64,000 nt of DNA from Liolophura sinensis (GCF_032854445.1 NC_088305.1:27242628-27306627), one strand, 5' to 3'; positions 35,843-48,239 are shown, counted from the stretch's first letter. Numbers and translations: made by a program. Notes: generated by a model not told the origin, from the sequence alone.

Positions 35843-36072
35843 AACTCCACGATCAATCAGAAATTTCCGCTGATAAACCCACTATAAAAGCCTATAATTA
35901 TCAAAGTGTTAAAGCAAAAGCAACAAATTTGTTTTCTTTAAACTAAAAATCTTTGTTTTCAGGTTTTTTTTCTAAGATGTGAAGGAGGTTGACTTTTATA
36001 TATTTGGGCGGTTTGAAATGCGACGAAAATTCACTCTTGCATTAACAAATCATCATTTCTAAAATCATCTTA

Positions 36073-36078
36073 AATAAA
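36073..36078 (+). terminator. Probable poly(A) signal of the chitin-binding gene
   Basis: AATAAA lies 231 bp after the stop codon at 35840-35842. No other canonical signal lies closer. Confidence 0.5.
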
Positions 36079-36255
36079 ACTGATTACGCTACTTTGACAT
36101 ATTTGATTTATTTATTGTGTATATTTCATTGTATTTAACTCAAGAATACGATGTACTGGAGAGTCTATGAAGGATGATACTTAATCTATTCCACATTTTG
36201 GTGTAGATGCTAAATCGGTTGTATACCCCTCTGTCGTAAGCATCTTCTAAATGTC

Positions 36256-36575
36256 TTCGGGAGCGGTAGATCCAAGGTCAATCCTGGGTCGAGTCACACC
36301 TAAGACTTTAAAAGAGGCATTTGTAACTTCCTTGCCTGGCGTTCAGCATGAAGGGGATAGTGCAATGACTGGTTGACCTGTATCGGTATAATGGCTCGGA
36401 CGGGGCGGATTACTTGCCTTCGGTAAGGCGTCTCAGTTAAGCATCACTAGTTAAAAGACCGGTGGAAATCCGTCCTGCAACAAGGAGGCACGTTACATGC
36501 ATTCTAAGGATTCCTTCGTGGTCATATGACTGAAAAATTGTTGAGTACGACGTTAAACCCAAAGCACTCACTCAC
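36256..36575 (+). mobile_element. SINE-B with perfect 13-bp target duplication
   Basis: Begins mid-head (TTCGGGAGCGGTAGATCC) and ends AAAGCACTCACTCAC. TCTTCTAAATGTC is exactly duplicated at 36243-36255 and 36576-36588. It is 5' truncated. Confidence 0.95.
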
Positions 36576-36588
36576 TCTTCTAAATGTC

Positions 36589-37854
36589 GTTCAACAACCC
36601 ATACTCCACATGATTACATATTTAATCTCCTGAGCAGGATTCTATATATTTGTTCTGTTGGATACTAATGACTTAACAAGGGAATTTTATAAAGCTATGT
36701 TTGGCGCATTGAAAAGTTCTTGTAAAGTACATATACCTGTGTACACAATCACGCACGTTTACACAAAGATTATTCTGAGATCTAACAAAATATGCCCAAA
36801 AACACGTCGTGACGTCTGTGTCAATGGACGCGGGTATAGCATGGTCCATATATCATGGAATATAACTCAAGTATTGCGATGACTTTCTTTCTGTTCAAAA
36901 GAATGTGTATTGGAGACAATTTTCATCTTAACTGATGATTATGATATGATTATATTTTGTCAGTCCTTATGCCGTGCAACCAAAAGCTTTACATTCAAGA
37001 TAGCATTATCGCTAATCATTCAATCCACCAACATCCTTAGTTTTGAAGCCATTTTGTTAGACCAAACTGTTCGGTCAGTTTGTTACAGCTGTAATGTTCC
37101 AATTATATCCACAACTCTCTGGTTCGGCCCCGGATGTGCACTGGGGGGGGGGATGGTTTTTTCTCATCATTTCCTTATAAGGATATTTACCACATGTCCA
37201 CGTGTATCAATGAGAGCAACTTTTCAGTGTTTATATACTAGGAGTAGCTGGTGGGAAATTCCACTCCTCTACCGCAGAATGTTAAACTTCGGATCAGGAG
37301 GCCCAAGTTCAAATCTTGGTGTTACCCACTGAAGAAATCTCTCAATTATAACATAATAATTGTCGTAATAATGGCGATTTTGCTACAAGCACCACGAAGG
37401 GTAACGTGTTAAAGTCAGGTATCTAAGAAAGGGTGCCAGGTAACTCTGAACGCTGCGATTTCATCATCATATAAACTCGACCTTCTCTGGTTTTCGTCTG
37501 TGTTGAAATACGGGACGAGAGGCAAGAATATATACACAGTGCTTAAACCTCACCCCTATAGTACACCAATAGATAATCAGCTCTTAAGTAATATAACTAT
37601 TTTAAATTAAACTAAATCATTTTATTTAATTATTTTCCGCATATTCATATTAATGTGTTTAAATTGTGAATTATAACAGCTGCTTTATTTTCAAAATGTT
37701 GTACGTATCAGTAAGTTCGTGTTTTTGTGTGACCACACCGTCGACACTGCTCTGGTTTTCTCTCTATTATGGAAGCTGGATGCGACCATGCTGTCTCTCC
37801 CGGTTTTGCCCCAAACCACCGACATTTGAACGACACTTGATTGCAACGAAACTC
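36589..37854. other. No supported gene; possible tRNA-like remnant
   Basis: A 140-codon frame (36910-37332) has no recognisable domain. Its end runs through 37248-37332, which contains AGGCCCAAGTTCAAATCTTG, resembling a polymerase III B box, so a decayed tRNA-derived element is possible. Otherwise nothing. Confidence 0.4.
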
Positions 37855-38290
37855 CAACGATATTCAGTCGAGAGTATTCTCGTTCAATTCTCGCATCCTC
37901 GTTCAATTCTCGACCAAATCTCAACTAAATCTCGACCAAATCTCGCGATGTGTAGTGAGTCTCGATTTAATCTAGCCTGTTTTCTTAATCTCGTCTAAAT
38001 GTTGCATTGTAAACTGAGTAACATTGTGGTCAATCTTAATGTATCAGAAAGGGCAACATTTGATCGAGAACGCGATATTTGGACGAGATTTGGTCGACAA
38101 CGCGACATTCCAGTGAGATTCAGACGACTTTTTAACAGATTGTCGCTCTGTCGTCCCGAATTGCGCTTAATTCAGTACTAAATCTCGCTCTGTCGTTTGA
38201 TGACGCTCGATCTAGACTAAATCTCGCGTTGTCGAATGAATTTCGTCTGAATCTCGCGCTACCGCCTGAATCTCGCACTGTCGATCAAAT
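37855..38290. repeat. Degenerate AAATCTCG repeat cluster with inverted block
   Basis: AAATCTCGACCAAATCTCGC-type units (roughly 15-25 bp apart) occupy 37866-38005 and 38170-38290. The complement (CGAGATTTGGTCGACAACGC) occupies 38053-38125, so the middle can pair with either side. Copies are too diverged for a fixed period. Confidence 0.65.
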
Positions 38291-39599
38291 TTCTGTATTC
38301 CTGTAAACTCTCACTGATGCATTGTGGCAGGTAATGACATCTAGGCTAACTGTTCACAGGCAACAAATCAATAACGAAACCCTTTGTTTTTTCCCCGATA
38401 GATGTCATATCAGGCAATGTGCTATTTTCTTTCTCCACCATTTACTGTTTTCCCTTTTCACAAGGTATCACATGAAAACCAAGCTTTGATGGATGTGACA
38501 GAAATTCTATTTATTGAAAAACACAAGCCTATGTTAAATGGTAATCAACGACCCTAATTCATATTTAACATATGAAACTGCATATCTTGACCTATTTGTC
38601 AGGTTTAACAGCTGTCTTTGTATTGTACTGTACTAGGAACATTCTGTTTGATCTCTCAATGATGTTAAGCGTAAAGTGTTAAATTCAAGTAAGTAATGGC
38701 CGCTTCTGGTTTTGTGTTGTTATACGACCACTGTTCTCGTTTACACTGACCACATACTGTATATAATCATGACTTCACACTGCCAACACTCAGTATCCCT
38801 GTTGAGAACAAAAGTTCGAAACTGCAGTTGGAATGCAACGTTGTAGAAATTTGAGGTTACCTTTGTTTTTCACTATAGCTATTTTCCACATCAAAACAAA
38901 TCAATTTCTTTATTGAAATCACCACGAACACACTGGCAAGAAACTACCACGTCATTGCTCTGCACTATAGGCTATTTATTTTAGGCACCTATATTCACCT
39001 ATAAATCAGTCATGTGCGTAAAATTGTCTTTACTCAGTTTTATTCAATATGTTTTGACAAATGGCGACAGCAATTACCAAAACTGCTATCAACTTGAATT
39101 TAAACCTTGTTTCTGACACTGTCATATTTCACATTATTCGCGCGATTTAGTATATAATTGTAGTATATAATTTCACAGAAGTATGGTTTTGGAGTAGCAT
39201 GTTAGGGGGTCTGTGATAAATAAAAAAGCAATGTAATCTATTCACTGAAACAGAAGTGTAACTGTGTTACTGCGTGGAGTTTGTTCTAACCGCATGTTGG
39301 TGCACGTATTGTAAAACAAATTACCCTCCACGCCATTGCCCATCATGCCAATCGTCTGCACTTTTCACGTATATCATAATTCATCTCTTGGATTGCAAAC
39401 AGGTAAAGCCACTCAAAAAAAAAGTTTGATCTTCAGGGTGCAGATCTTGTGCTGCATACATCTGCATAAATTACCATGCTCACAATATATTCGCTTGAAA
39501 GGAGAGAGTAGAATTGATAACCCAGGGGGAAGGAGGGTACAACGGTTTAGGGATCGATAACTTAGTATCACTAAATGGAAACTAGACGCAGAGTTCACA
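38291..39599. other. No supported gene; diverged repeat
   Basis: Part of 39390-39580 resembles 47330-47520 (ATTCGCTTGAAAGGAGAG versus GTTCGCTCCAAAAGGGAG, then ACTTAGTATCA), so it belongs to another dispersed family or an extension of the modular repeat. No coding signal. Confidence 0.45.
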
Positions 39600-40620
39600 G
39601 ATGTGATCTGATATGCAAAGGATTGGCTTTAGAACAATCACGCGTTCGCAAGAGACAGTTCTTCCAAGGGATACAATGCACGATTATAGAGATGTTGCTC
39701 GATTAAAGGCCCCAGGTGTACAAGTGTGTCTCTTTAAACAGATCTCACAAAATAGACGCAGTTGCATTTTGACAGGTATAAATGATATTTTGATGGAAAA
39801 CTGGGGTATGTATATTTTGTTTAGTTTACTCAGGACAAGCCCATAGGCCCTGGTTGTTATTTTTTTCCTATGTCCTTTCGGAAAGCACAAGGATAGTCAC
39901 AATGGCGACTCAAAATTCGTGATACTACGGGGTAAATTAGTGAAAAGCAAAACTATTTCAAATGAGTCACCGTTCAAAGCAGCCACAGAAATGGTTATTA
40001 TTTGTTAGTTTCTTACAATTTACCTAAAAACGAGTCTCAAATATCACCCCGTGAACCTGTTGTGGTCAGAACGTATCATGGACGTCATTACATTCGAGGA
40101 CAACTTGACGCTGGTAACATCTACAAACCTCAAAATCTACACAATCGGAATTTGAACGTTTGCATTTGATTTTCGTTTTAAAGAATATGTCGGGAGTCAA
40201 GGCTACGCACTCTGAGCTAAATTACAGCCACTAAATGTGTAACTCTCAGTACACATAGCTCGAGATGCATTACGTCTTAGCCCTATACATTACTCTACAG
40301 CGTTCCACATGGAATGCCATTTACCCAGAACACAATGGGGCGCCTTCACTGAGGTTTTAACAACAAATGGATACATCAAATCTAGACGGGTCGTTTGTCA
40401 ACATGCATAAAACTACAAAATAAAAGTACAGGAGAACATACAGTCTCTCCATTCCGTGTTATACCGTTACTTTATTTTATCAAACCTGAAATAGCCTTGT
40501 CCACACGGGTAAAGTGTATAACCTATCAGTATGATAAATGACCGGAAAGGAAGTGTTGTACTTAAGGCATGGTGCTAGGGTGCGTTTGATATACTGCTGT
40601 TGTACATTTACATGAACAGT
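39600..40620 (+). repeat. Modular repeat, I and R segments
   Basis: AAATGATATTTTGATGGAAA (39779) matches 55726; TATTTGTTAGTTTCTTACAA (40001) matches 57068; ATGGATACATCAAATC (40366) and ACCGTTACTTTATTTTATCA (40465) match 57590 and 57690. The order is the same as at 55590-57800, but the ~1.2-kb part containing G is absent here. Confidence 0.75.
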
Positions 40621-41100
40621 TATGATAAAACCCAAACTGAGATACCCGGCCCCGATAGCACAGTTGGTAGAGCGTCCACTTTTGAGAGCGGTAGATCCAG
40701 GGTGAATCCCTGGGTCTGGTCACAGCTAAGGCTTTAAAAGGGAAAGTTGTAGCTTCCTTGTTGGCCTTCATCATTAAGGAATAGTGGAACGACTCGTTGA
40801 CCCCGTATCAGTATAATTGCTCGGTAAGTCGTCTCAGTGAAGTAGCACTTGATAAAAGAGCGGTTGAAATCCGCCCTTCAGTGACGCACATTACACATAC
40901 TTGCACTCTAAACATGCACCTCCGTCGTCATATAAATGAAAAATTGTTAAGAACGATGTTAACCCTTAACACTCACACACCCTAACTGAGGCAAATTGAA
41001 AAGAGGCCGTATTTCACCGGCCATGCCCTACCATATGCCAACTATCGCACTGTCTTCGTTGCCTCTGGTTTTTCTGTCTGTGCTGTACGACTTTAATACA
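40606..41100 (+). repeat. Modular repeat, D segment, split by SINE-B
   Basis: TTACATGAACAGTTATGATA and ACCCAAACTGAG lie left of the SINE; CTAACTGAGGCAAATTG, AGAGGCCGTATTTCACCGG and ACTATCGCACTGTC lie right. Removing the SINE and one target copy restores the order seen at 9690-9830. Confidence 0.85.
40642..40978 (+). mobile_element. SINE-B, nearly complete, nested
   Basis: Complete tRNA-like head (GGCCCCGATAGCACAGTTGG) to the CACTCACAC tail. Flanked by ACCCAAACTGAG (40630-40641) and ACCCTAACTGAG (40979-40990), one mismatch in 12. Several small deletions in the body indicate age. Confidence 0.93.
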
Positions 41101-41771
41101 ACGATATGATCACAACATAGTACTTTAGTACCGTTTAACCTGGGGCTAGGGACCGCAAAGGCAGCCATGCTAATTACATCAGCATGATGCCTTCATGAAC
41201 AGTTGCAATTAAAGCGCGACTGAGATACTTGTTTAATTGTTATTTGACATGACACTCATTCACGGACTACGAATTTGAACTTTGATAAGGAATTCATGCC
41301 TGGAATATTCATTGTCTGCCTGACATCACTGAAAAACTGATGACCGCTTCTCTCTTGTGTGTTACCTGCTTTATTTCTTATTTGTATAATTTCTTACATA
41401 CCTTTGTCTTTGGGAGTTAGTATTAAACGTTGTTTTGGAAATGGATCTTGCGATTATCGACTTGGAACGTCCTTTACGGACTACGAGTGATATATGAATG
41501 TCGGATTTGACGCTTATATTTAGTGACTCAGCGCGCACGATAAAAATATGATTTACAAACGAATGTAGCTTGATAGTTACTGACCATGTGAATTATTCAG
41601 ACCTAGAGCCAGGTGTCCAAAACTACATTGGTAGTTTAGTCATGTATTAACTTCTGTCAGGGATGAATTCCAGGTGGTTTTTATATTAGAACAATACTGC
41701 GTGGTAGTAAGATTTGAGCCTCAAACTTTTAATGAATTCAGGCTTAAACAACTGCCCCGAGGAAAATAAAT

Positions 41772-41984
41772 TGGTGTTTTACGCCGTACTCAAGAATATT
41801 TCACCTATACGATGGCGGCATTATGGTGGGAGGAAACCGGGCAGAGCCTGTTGGAAACCCTACGACCATCCGCAGGTTGCTGGCAGACCTTCCCACATAC
41901 GGCTGGGGAGGAAGCCAGCATGAGGAACCGCAATGGTGAGAGACTCCTGGGTCATTATGCTGCGCTATCGTGCTAACGCAGCCC
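41772..41984 (-). mobile_element. SINE-A ending in a C run
   Basis: Body GTGTTTTACGCCGTACTCAA to ACCATCCGCAGGTTGCTGGC, then a deletion and part of the head (GACTCCTGGGTCATTATGCT). The final head sequence is replaced by a poly-C run near 41980-41996. Confidence 0.88.
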
Positions 41985-42029
41985 CCCCCCCCCCCTCCCC
42001 CAATAATTCTTAGGGTATGACAATGCTTT

Positions 42030-42500
42030 CGTAAAACAATAATGGACTTTTGTCAAACCGCTTTCAAACCCACTTGAAACATGCAGTCTTGTAGTTGGAC
42101 TTAAACAATCAAATGATACACCTGGTTTTCCTCCCATCATTTTGCTGGTGGCATAGGTGAAATATTCTTCAATATGGGGTAAATCACCAGTGAAATAAAT
42201 AAATTAATGAAAAAAATGGTTACAGTTTCCTCTAATTTGATTAAAGAAAACCTGGACAGACTTGCTGGTGTTCTAAGGAAGATTTCTAAGGAAAAAATTG
42301 CTGACGATGCGACGGATCACAAACTGACCCATTGACAAATGGTTTCAAATGAAATACTCCCTGAGTAACTTCACAAAATAACTGAAACGCAAAGTTTGCA
42401 TTTCTACGTGATTCTATTAAATACGGTAATTGCATTCGGAATGGAGAACATACATCACGTGGAGCATACATCAAGTGGTTCTCTACCGAGGTTAACCGCA
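42030..42500 (+). repeat. Modular repeat, E segment, split by SINE-A
   Basis: CTTTTGTCAAACCGCTTTC and CCCACTTGAAACA match 9950-9985. After the SINE, GGTTACAGTTTCCTCTAATTT matches 57900, and GCATTTCTACGTGATTC and TACGGTAATTGCATTC match 10225-10260. Confidence 0.78.
42118..42212 (+). mobile_element. SINE-A 3' fragment, nested
   Basis: CCTGGTTTTCCTCCCATCAT, GGTGAAATATTCTTCAATAT and a GAAATAAATAAATTAATG tail. Only the 3' end of SINE-A is present. Confidence 0.82.
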
Positions 42501-43379
42501 CTAGAGTCTGCTAACGAAAAGGCGGGCATAAAGAAGACAAAACTGAACAGTTTAAAAGAAACAGTTTCGAATTTGGACGCTACTTTGCAACAAAGACGGA
42601 ACGGATAAACTTTAATAGGCATAGATCAGATTTAAAATTTAAAGACAGCACGAAAATATAACAGGTTTTTTCCTCTAACGAAGGCGAAATAATATTGCAA
42701 ATAAGGTTGAAATCCTAAACATTAGATATTTGAACCATAAGATTATGTCCCCCTGCCTGCTAACGCAGAAAGAAAAAGAAATGCAGGTCTTCGAGCGGAT
42801 CAACGACATCAACGAAAGTGAATGCCTTTGCTGTCGTCATTCACATGTTTAAATTATTGGTGAATTTAAAGGTATGTGTCGTTAATATATATTTTAACAT
42901 ACCTAACATAAGCAATGGTGAGCAAAATGTGCTCAAATTCACAAAATTTTCTCCTGATGAAAAAGTAGATTGGGGGTCTCGCACATTGAGAAAGCAGGAT
43001 TGCAACACAAATGAGTATTACTCGTTTCCTGGCGATTCAGATATATGGTACATTACAGATAAATATTACAGTTTATGCTAATTGCTTTAGGCCTACTGTT
43101 TAAGCGAGATTCGCTCTCTGGCCAAGTGAATGATGTGCCACCTCTGAGTTGTCTTTGTTTATTTAATGTTTAACTTCCCTGGCCTTTCTTCGAATGCAAA
43201 ATCAGCTTTGATGTCACACGTTAGAGGTCCGTCAATAACCGCCCCCTGTTGTCAGAACGACTAAACAGTTATTACGGACTACTTTCATCATGTCGCCTGA
43301 ATGAAGCTAAGCCATAGCATCCTGGGGAAATTGTTGTTTATGTACTTGTTGGACATAAATTAGGATGAGTATAGATGTT
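42501..43379. other. No supported gene
   Basis: AT-rich DNA. An 87-codon frame (42818-43081) is not recognised and lacks splice or codon-bias support. Confidence 0.5.
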
Positions 43380-44416
43380 ACATGTTACGTTCTTCCTCGG
43401 GAACACTCCTCATAATGCATGTTACATTCTTCCTCGGGACCACTCCTCATTATGCATGTTACATTCTTCCTCGGGATCACTCCTCATAATGCATGTTACG
43501 TTCCTCCTCGGGACCACTCCTCATAATGCATGTTACATTCTTCCTCAGGATCACTGCTCATTATGCTTGTTACGTTCTTCCTCGAGACCACTCCTCACAA
43601 TGCATGTTACATTCTTCCTCGGGACCACTCATAATGCATGTTACGTTCCTCCTCGGGATCACTCCTCATAAAGCATGTTACGTTCTTCCTCGGGACCACT
43701 CCTCATAATGCATGTTACGTTCTTCCTCGGGATCACTCCTCATAATGCATGTTACATTCTTCCTCCGGATCACTCCTCATAATGCATGTTACGTTCTTCC
43801 TCGAGACCACTCCTCATTATGCATGTTACGTTCTTCCTCGGGATCACTCCTCATAATGCATGTTACATTCTTCCTCGGGATCACTCCTCATAATGCATGT
43901 TACGTTCTTCCTCGAGATCACTCCTCATAATGCATGTTACATTCTTCCTCGGGATCACTCCTCATAATGCATGTTACATTCTTCCTCCGGATCACTCCTC
44001 ATAATGCATGTTACATTCTTCCTCGAGACCACTCCTCATTATGCATGTTACATTCTTCCTCGGGATCACTCCTCACTATGCATGTTACGTTCTTCCTCGG
44101 GATCACTCCTCACTATGCATGTTACATTCTTCCTCGGGACCACTCCTCATTATGCATGTTACATTCTTCCTCGGGATCACTCCTCACTATGCATGTTACG
44201 TTCTTCCTCGGGATCACTCCTCATAATGCATGTTACATTCTTCCTCGGGACCACTCCTCATAATGCATGTTATGTTCTTCCTCGGGATCACTCCTCATAA
44301 TGCATGTTATGTTCTTCCTCGGGATCACTCCTCATAATGCATGTTACATTCTTCCTCGGGACCACTCCTCATAATGCATGTTACGTTCTTCCTCCGGATC
44401 ACTCCTCATAATGCGT
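43380..44416. repeat. 37-bp minisatellite, 28 copies
   Basis: The unit GCATGTTACATTCTTCCTCG plus GGATCACTCCTCATAAT is 37 bp, and 1037 bp divided by 37 gives 28. Variant sites are ACATT/ACGTT, GGATC/GGACC/AGACC and ATAAT/ATTAT/ACTAT. Open frames of about 72-109 codons are generated by the repeat itself. Confidence 0.97.
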
Positions 44417-46114
44417 GTAGCACGTTAGTGTACTCCATTTCCAAAAAAGGACAAGCAGGTTCATTATTTAAAAAGAAAACAAGGCATATTTCAGAGAGAG
44501 GGTGTGATATTGAATCATTAACTTTGCAACTCGCCATATTAGAGATCTAGCCTCACACAAAAAAAAAAACAATCCCTAAAGCGTAGCATAAAAATATTCC
44601 AACTTTGCTTTCGTATACTGATGTGGTGCACAATTGTGAGGTGTGAGCACTGGGGAAAGATGTTGATACTTTATGAAACGTCCATGTTTTGTACAAGAAT
44701 TACACTTGACGATATCATTTTCACCGTCTGCTTTGGCATTGCTTGGGTCTGGCTACATGATAAAAGCATTCAGTGACAACTATTTGTTATGTTTTCTTGA
44801 AAAACAGCAGATCATTATTACCAACTTTTAATTCGGGCTTTCAAAGCTGATTTTTACCGGAAAAAGCGTCATGAAGTCAAGCATTACAGCAAAAATGAAA
44901 ACAAAAAAGTCATCAATTATTTCTTCAGTATTTGGAAAGACACGGCACTGAGAAGTCCCACATGTAAGTCTATCTGGCAGCATGGGCCAGACTAAAACAC
45001 TCGCTACTAAAACCGCAGCGAAACATGTGCATGTTATTGGCACTGTATTGAGTTACTTTAATGTTTATGAAACATTTTAACATAGGCATGTTTAACGAGA
45101 TACTATGCATTTTTTATATACGTCTCTGTGATGTTTAACCGAACCAGATATAAGCTTGACAGATAAGCTGATGACACGGAGCTGATCGTTTGAAATAGAC
45201 AAATAAAATTAATTTAGTTCAAATCTCTTTTCTACATACCAAAGTTTTATTTTATATACCGGTATTTTATTTTCACAAAATGAAGTCGTCTTATACCTGT
45301 GCGACTTACTACAAGGTCCGCAATCGTCAGCTGAGAGAGAATACTACCACTCAATACGTAGATTTCGTCAGCGTACATTTATTTGCCATACCGGGTAAAA
45401 GTTAGAATCATACATTAGTTTCTTTGGTCTTTGAGGGCACATGCTGGTATAAGGCCATCATCGCATAACTTAATCATATCGGTCTCTACTGTTGACTATA
45501 TGGCTGGCGAAGTCATATGTCTATTTGTGACGTCATAAAGTCTTAAAAACTCAACGTTTTAACCTGCTCACTTTGAAAACCATACACCAAACTTTTACCT
45601 CTTGCTGCTGGACTAGAACTTTAAGTGGGTGATTATTAATGAAGAGATCAAAGTTTACATGTTTCACTAGCTTTCGGTTAGGAAGGTTCAACATCGATTG
45701 TAGATTGTAGTGGCCTTTCCACCATAGAATTTTGTCTTAAGTTGCAGATTCATAATCAGTATGATTTTCCTCTCTATGTAGTATTAGTGTCAGCTTTATA
45801 AGCGCTTGGTTAAATAAAACTGGATTGCAGGGTGATAGAAAGAGCACCACAGCCCCACCCACCACTTGCTGCACTAAAGACGAGGGTTTCTATTGTCACG
45901 TAGGTTACTTCTACCCCTCCAAACAGTCAAAGCTTTTATAGCTTTTATGTCAAACAAAGCTCAGCTGGCTCTTGGGCTACCTAGCTCTCAAACAGTGGAC
46001 AACTTCCGTCTGCTGTGCATTATCTTGGTGATTTGAGTATATCAAACTACGCTTTATTTCTTAATTAACACATTTGGGTCAGACATTTATATCTTGTCTT
46101 TACATTTTTTTAAA
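44417..46114. other. No supported gene
   Basis: AT-rich sequence with frequent stops. No motif, RNA gene or repeat match noticed. Confidence 0.5.
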
Positions 46115-46380
46115 AGGGAAACCCTTCCCGCCTAAGGTATTCGGGCCTAAGTTGTGGAGTCAACTCTTCATTCGCGTTCTTGCAGTGACGTGTTATGGGT
46201 AAAGTTGTACTGGGTTTGGCAGCAGCCTGCGAATGACCGTGGGTTCTCCTTGGCTCTTCCCGGTTCCCCCCACTAAAATGCTGGCCGCCGTGGTATAAGT
46301 GAAATATTCTTGAATACGGCGTAAAACACTATTCAAATAAATAAATAAATCTATAAATAAAAGTTGCAACGTATCATTCG
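46115..46380 (+). repeat. Modular repeat, H segment, split by SINE-A
   Basis: GAAACCCTTCCCGCCTAAGG, TTCGGGCCTAAGTTGTGGAG and GTGTTATGGGTAAAGTTG match 60035-60115 (CCTTTCCGGCCAAGGTAATT, AAGCTGTGGAGTCAA, GTGTTGTGGGCAAACTGG). A further H-like piece (CTGCCTGTGCGACGGCAAGT, AGCTTGGACCGAAGTTGCC) lies at 46830-46935. Confidence 0.65.
46215..46360 (+). mobile_element. SINE-A, 5' truncated, nested
   Basis: GGCAGCAGCCTGCGAATGAC to GGCGTAAAACACTATTC and an AAATAAATAAAT tail. Possible target copies AAAGTTGTA and AAAGTTGCA flank it, with one mismatch. Confidence 0.85.
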
Positions 46381-48239
46381 CGCAAAAAAAAAAAGAATAA
46401 AGGTCAGCCCAGCCTGAACCCTTGTCCCCTTTGCGCAGGAAAATTTCAATCATTTCTATACTATAGGACCAAATTCCTAGTAAATGTAAAAGTATTTAGA
46501 CATAATGTCGTATACGAGTTTGGCTGTCCACGATGTACCAATCATCTAGAGAAAATGGTGACATATACAGCCTTCTCCAAAAACTACAAATCGTTTAACT
46601 ACCTAATGTCAATACATACGATAGTATCCAATCCAGCCCAGAAACATATTCACCAGAGTTGTTACAAACCCTAATATGAACGCCAAAATCACAAACAGAA
46701 ACAGGCACGCTTCTATTCAAAGCAGCTCTTTCAATAAAAACAGAGAAACCTCGACAAACCTAAACTAAGCGCTAGTAAACAGCTGCATGTGTTTAGCTAA
46801 ACACCGCCTCCCTTCATAAAATTGTTCCTTCCTGCCTGTGCGACGGCAAGTTGCGGGTTGGTAACTAATAACATATTATTCGTTCATTATCGACGAAAAA
46901 AGTCAGTTCAGCTTGGACCGAAGTTGCCACTGCACGGAAAAAATATTTCATTAAGCTCATTATATACCGTTTATAATGTCAGCCACTTTTTTGTGTGGTT
47001 TTCTGGTATTGGAAGTGGTATTATAGGCAAATGGTAGCTCACCCATCCTGGGAGATTAACCGAGGACATCTGCACCCTTTCAACCTTATCATTACTAACA
47101 AACTCCATCCTGATTTGACCGAAAAAAATAAATTGAATTCGACAATCTAGAACATGATGTTATCAGTCATTTGGTGATGGCAATTCTCACTAATCATTAA
47201 GATTGCGGGGCCCACTGGCGGAAAGATTTCGTAAATCAATTTTCGGCACTTTTCTCGTAAATCATGTCGCCTTATGGGATTGCAAAACAAGCAAAGTAAA
47301 TTAACGTCAGGGGAAGAGGTCTACAAAAAAAAACGTTTACCAGCTCTTTAAAAACAATATATGGCCCTCGGGGTGTCATGTTGTGCTGTACAAATTTTTT
47401 CTTCACGTAGAAAACCCCACACATGCAATATGTTCGCTCCAAAAGGGAGTAGAATTTATAACCTATGATCGTATAATGTATCAGCGATCGAACACTTAGT
47501 ATCAGCGATCAATCATTATTATATATGAGAATATGTAATGTCACGTGTGCGTCACTATACTACAGAGACATGATCAACCATGCTGTCTTCATGAAGAAGG
47601 TCACCAATTTCCTCCATCCATACAAAGACTTAGCTGGTACGTGAAACTTCTAAAAATTCGTGATGTGGCGATTTTGCTGGAGACAGTATATAATTTCATA
47701 TAATTGCATGGGAGGTTAGGGGTTAATTTACTGTCTTGGCCATAACGTAGACTTATGAGCGCAAATTATTTTTTGGCGCCTTGATATAAGTTTTGAAGGA
47801 CACTGTTTCCGTATACCCCAGTCCTTTCCAACGTAAGAATTTTAATACTTGATGATTTAATCTGATCATTATATTCCACGTATAATACATTGACATGTTG
47901 AAGGAGTTTCTCTCCAAGTTTGGTGCTCAGATATAGTTTGGCTAGATTGCAAACAGCATTTTTCCAGCGACCTTAAGTTTGGCGAAATATCAGCCATTGT
48001 TAATATTTTGAAGTGAGAAATTCGAGTAGAGTTTCCATTACTTCTGGACAGATTCTTGTTGTAACAAACTACGTACATCATCTTTCCAGTTAAAACAGCG
48101 TTAGTACTCACTGACTGTGGCATGATTTTGGCATAAAACGTCCTTTGTACCAAGTTTAGGACACTAAATCATTTTTGTTGTTGTTGTTTCACCGCACACG
48201 GCCGTAGTTCACGGTGAACTGCAGTTTTACGAGGTTTTC
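46381..48239. other. No supported gene; diverged repeats
   Basis: Contains the H-like piece at 46830-46935 and the 47330-47520 match to 39390-39580. The rest is unique and without coding signal. Confidence 0.45.

Noticed and set aside
35619-35873. Alternative 84-codon frame through exon 4
   Set aside because: It overlaps exon 4 in a different phase; the splice phase from exon 3 selects the frame ending at 35842, which carries the conserved cysteine pattern.
36910-37332. 140-codon frame
   Set aside because: The start is weak, no domain is seen, and the end runs through a tRNA-like remnant.
43375-44550. Open frames of 70-109 codons in three frames
   Set aside because: Generated by the 37-bp minisatellite; each frame shift between units recreates the same peptide.
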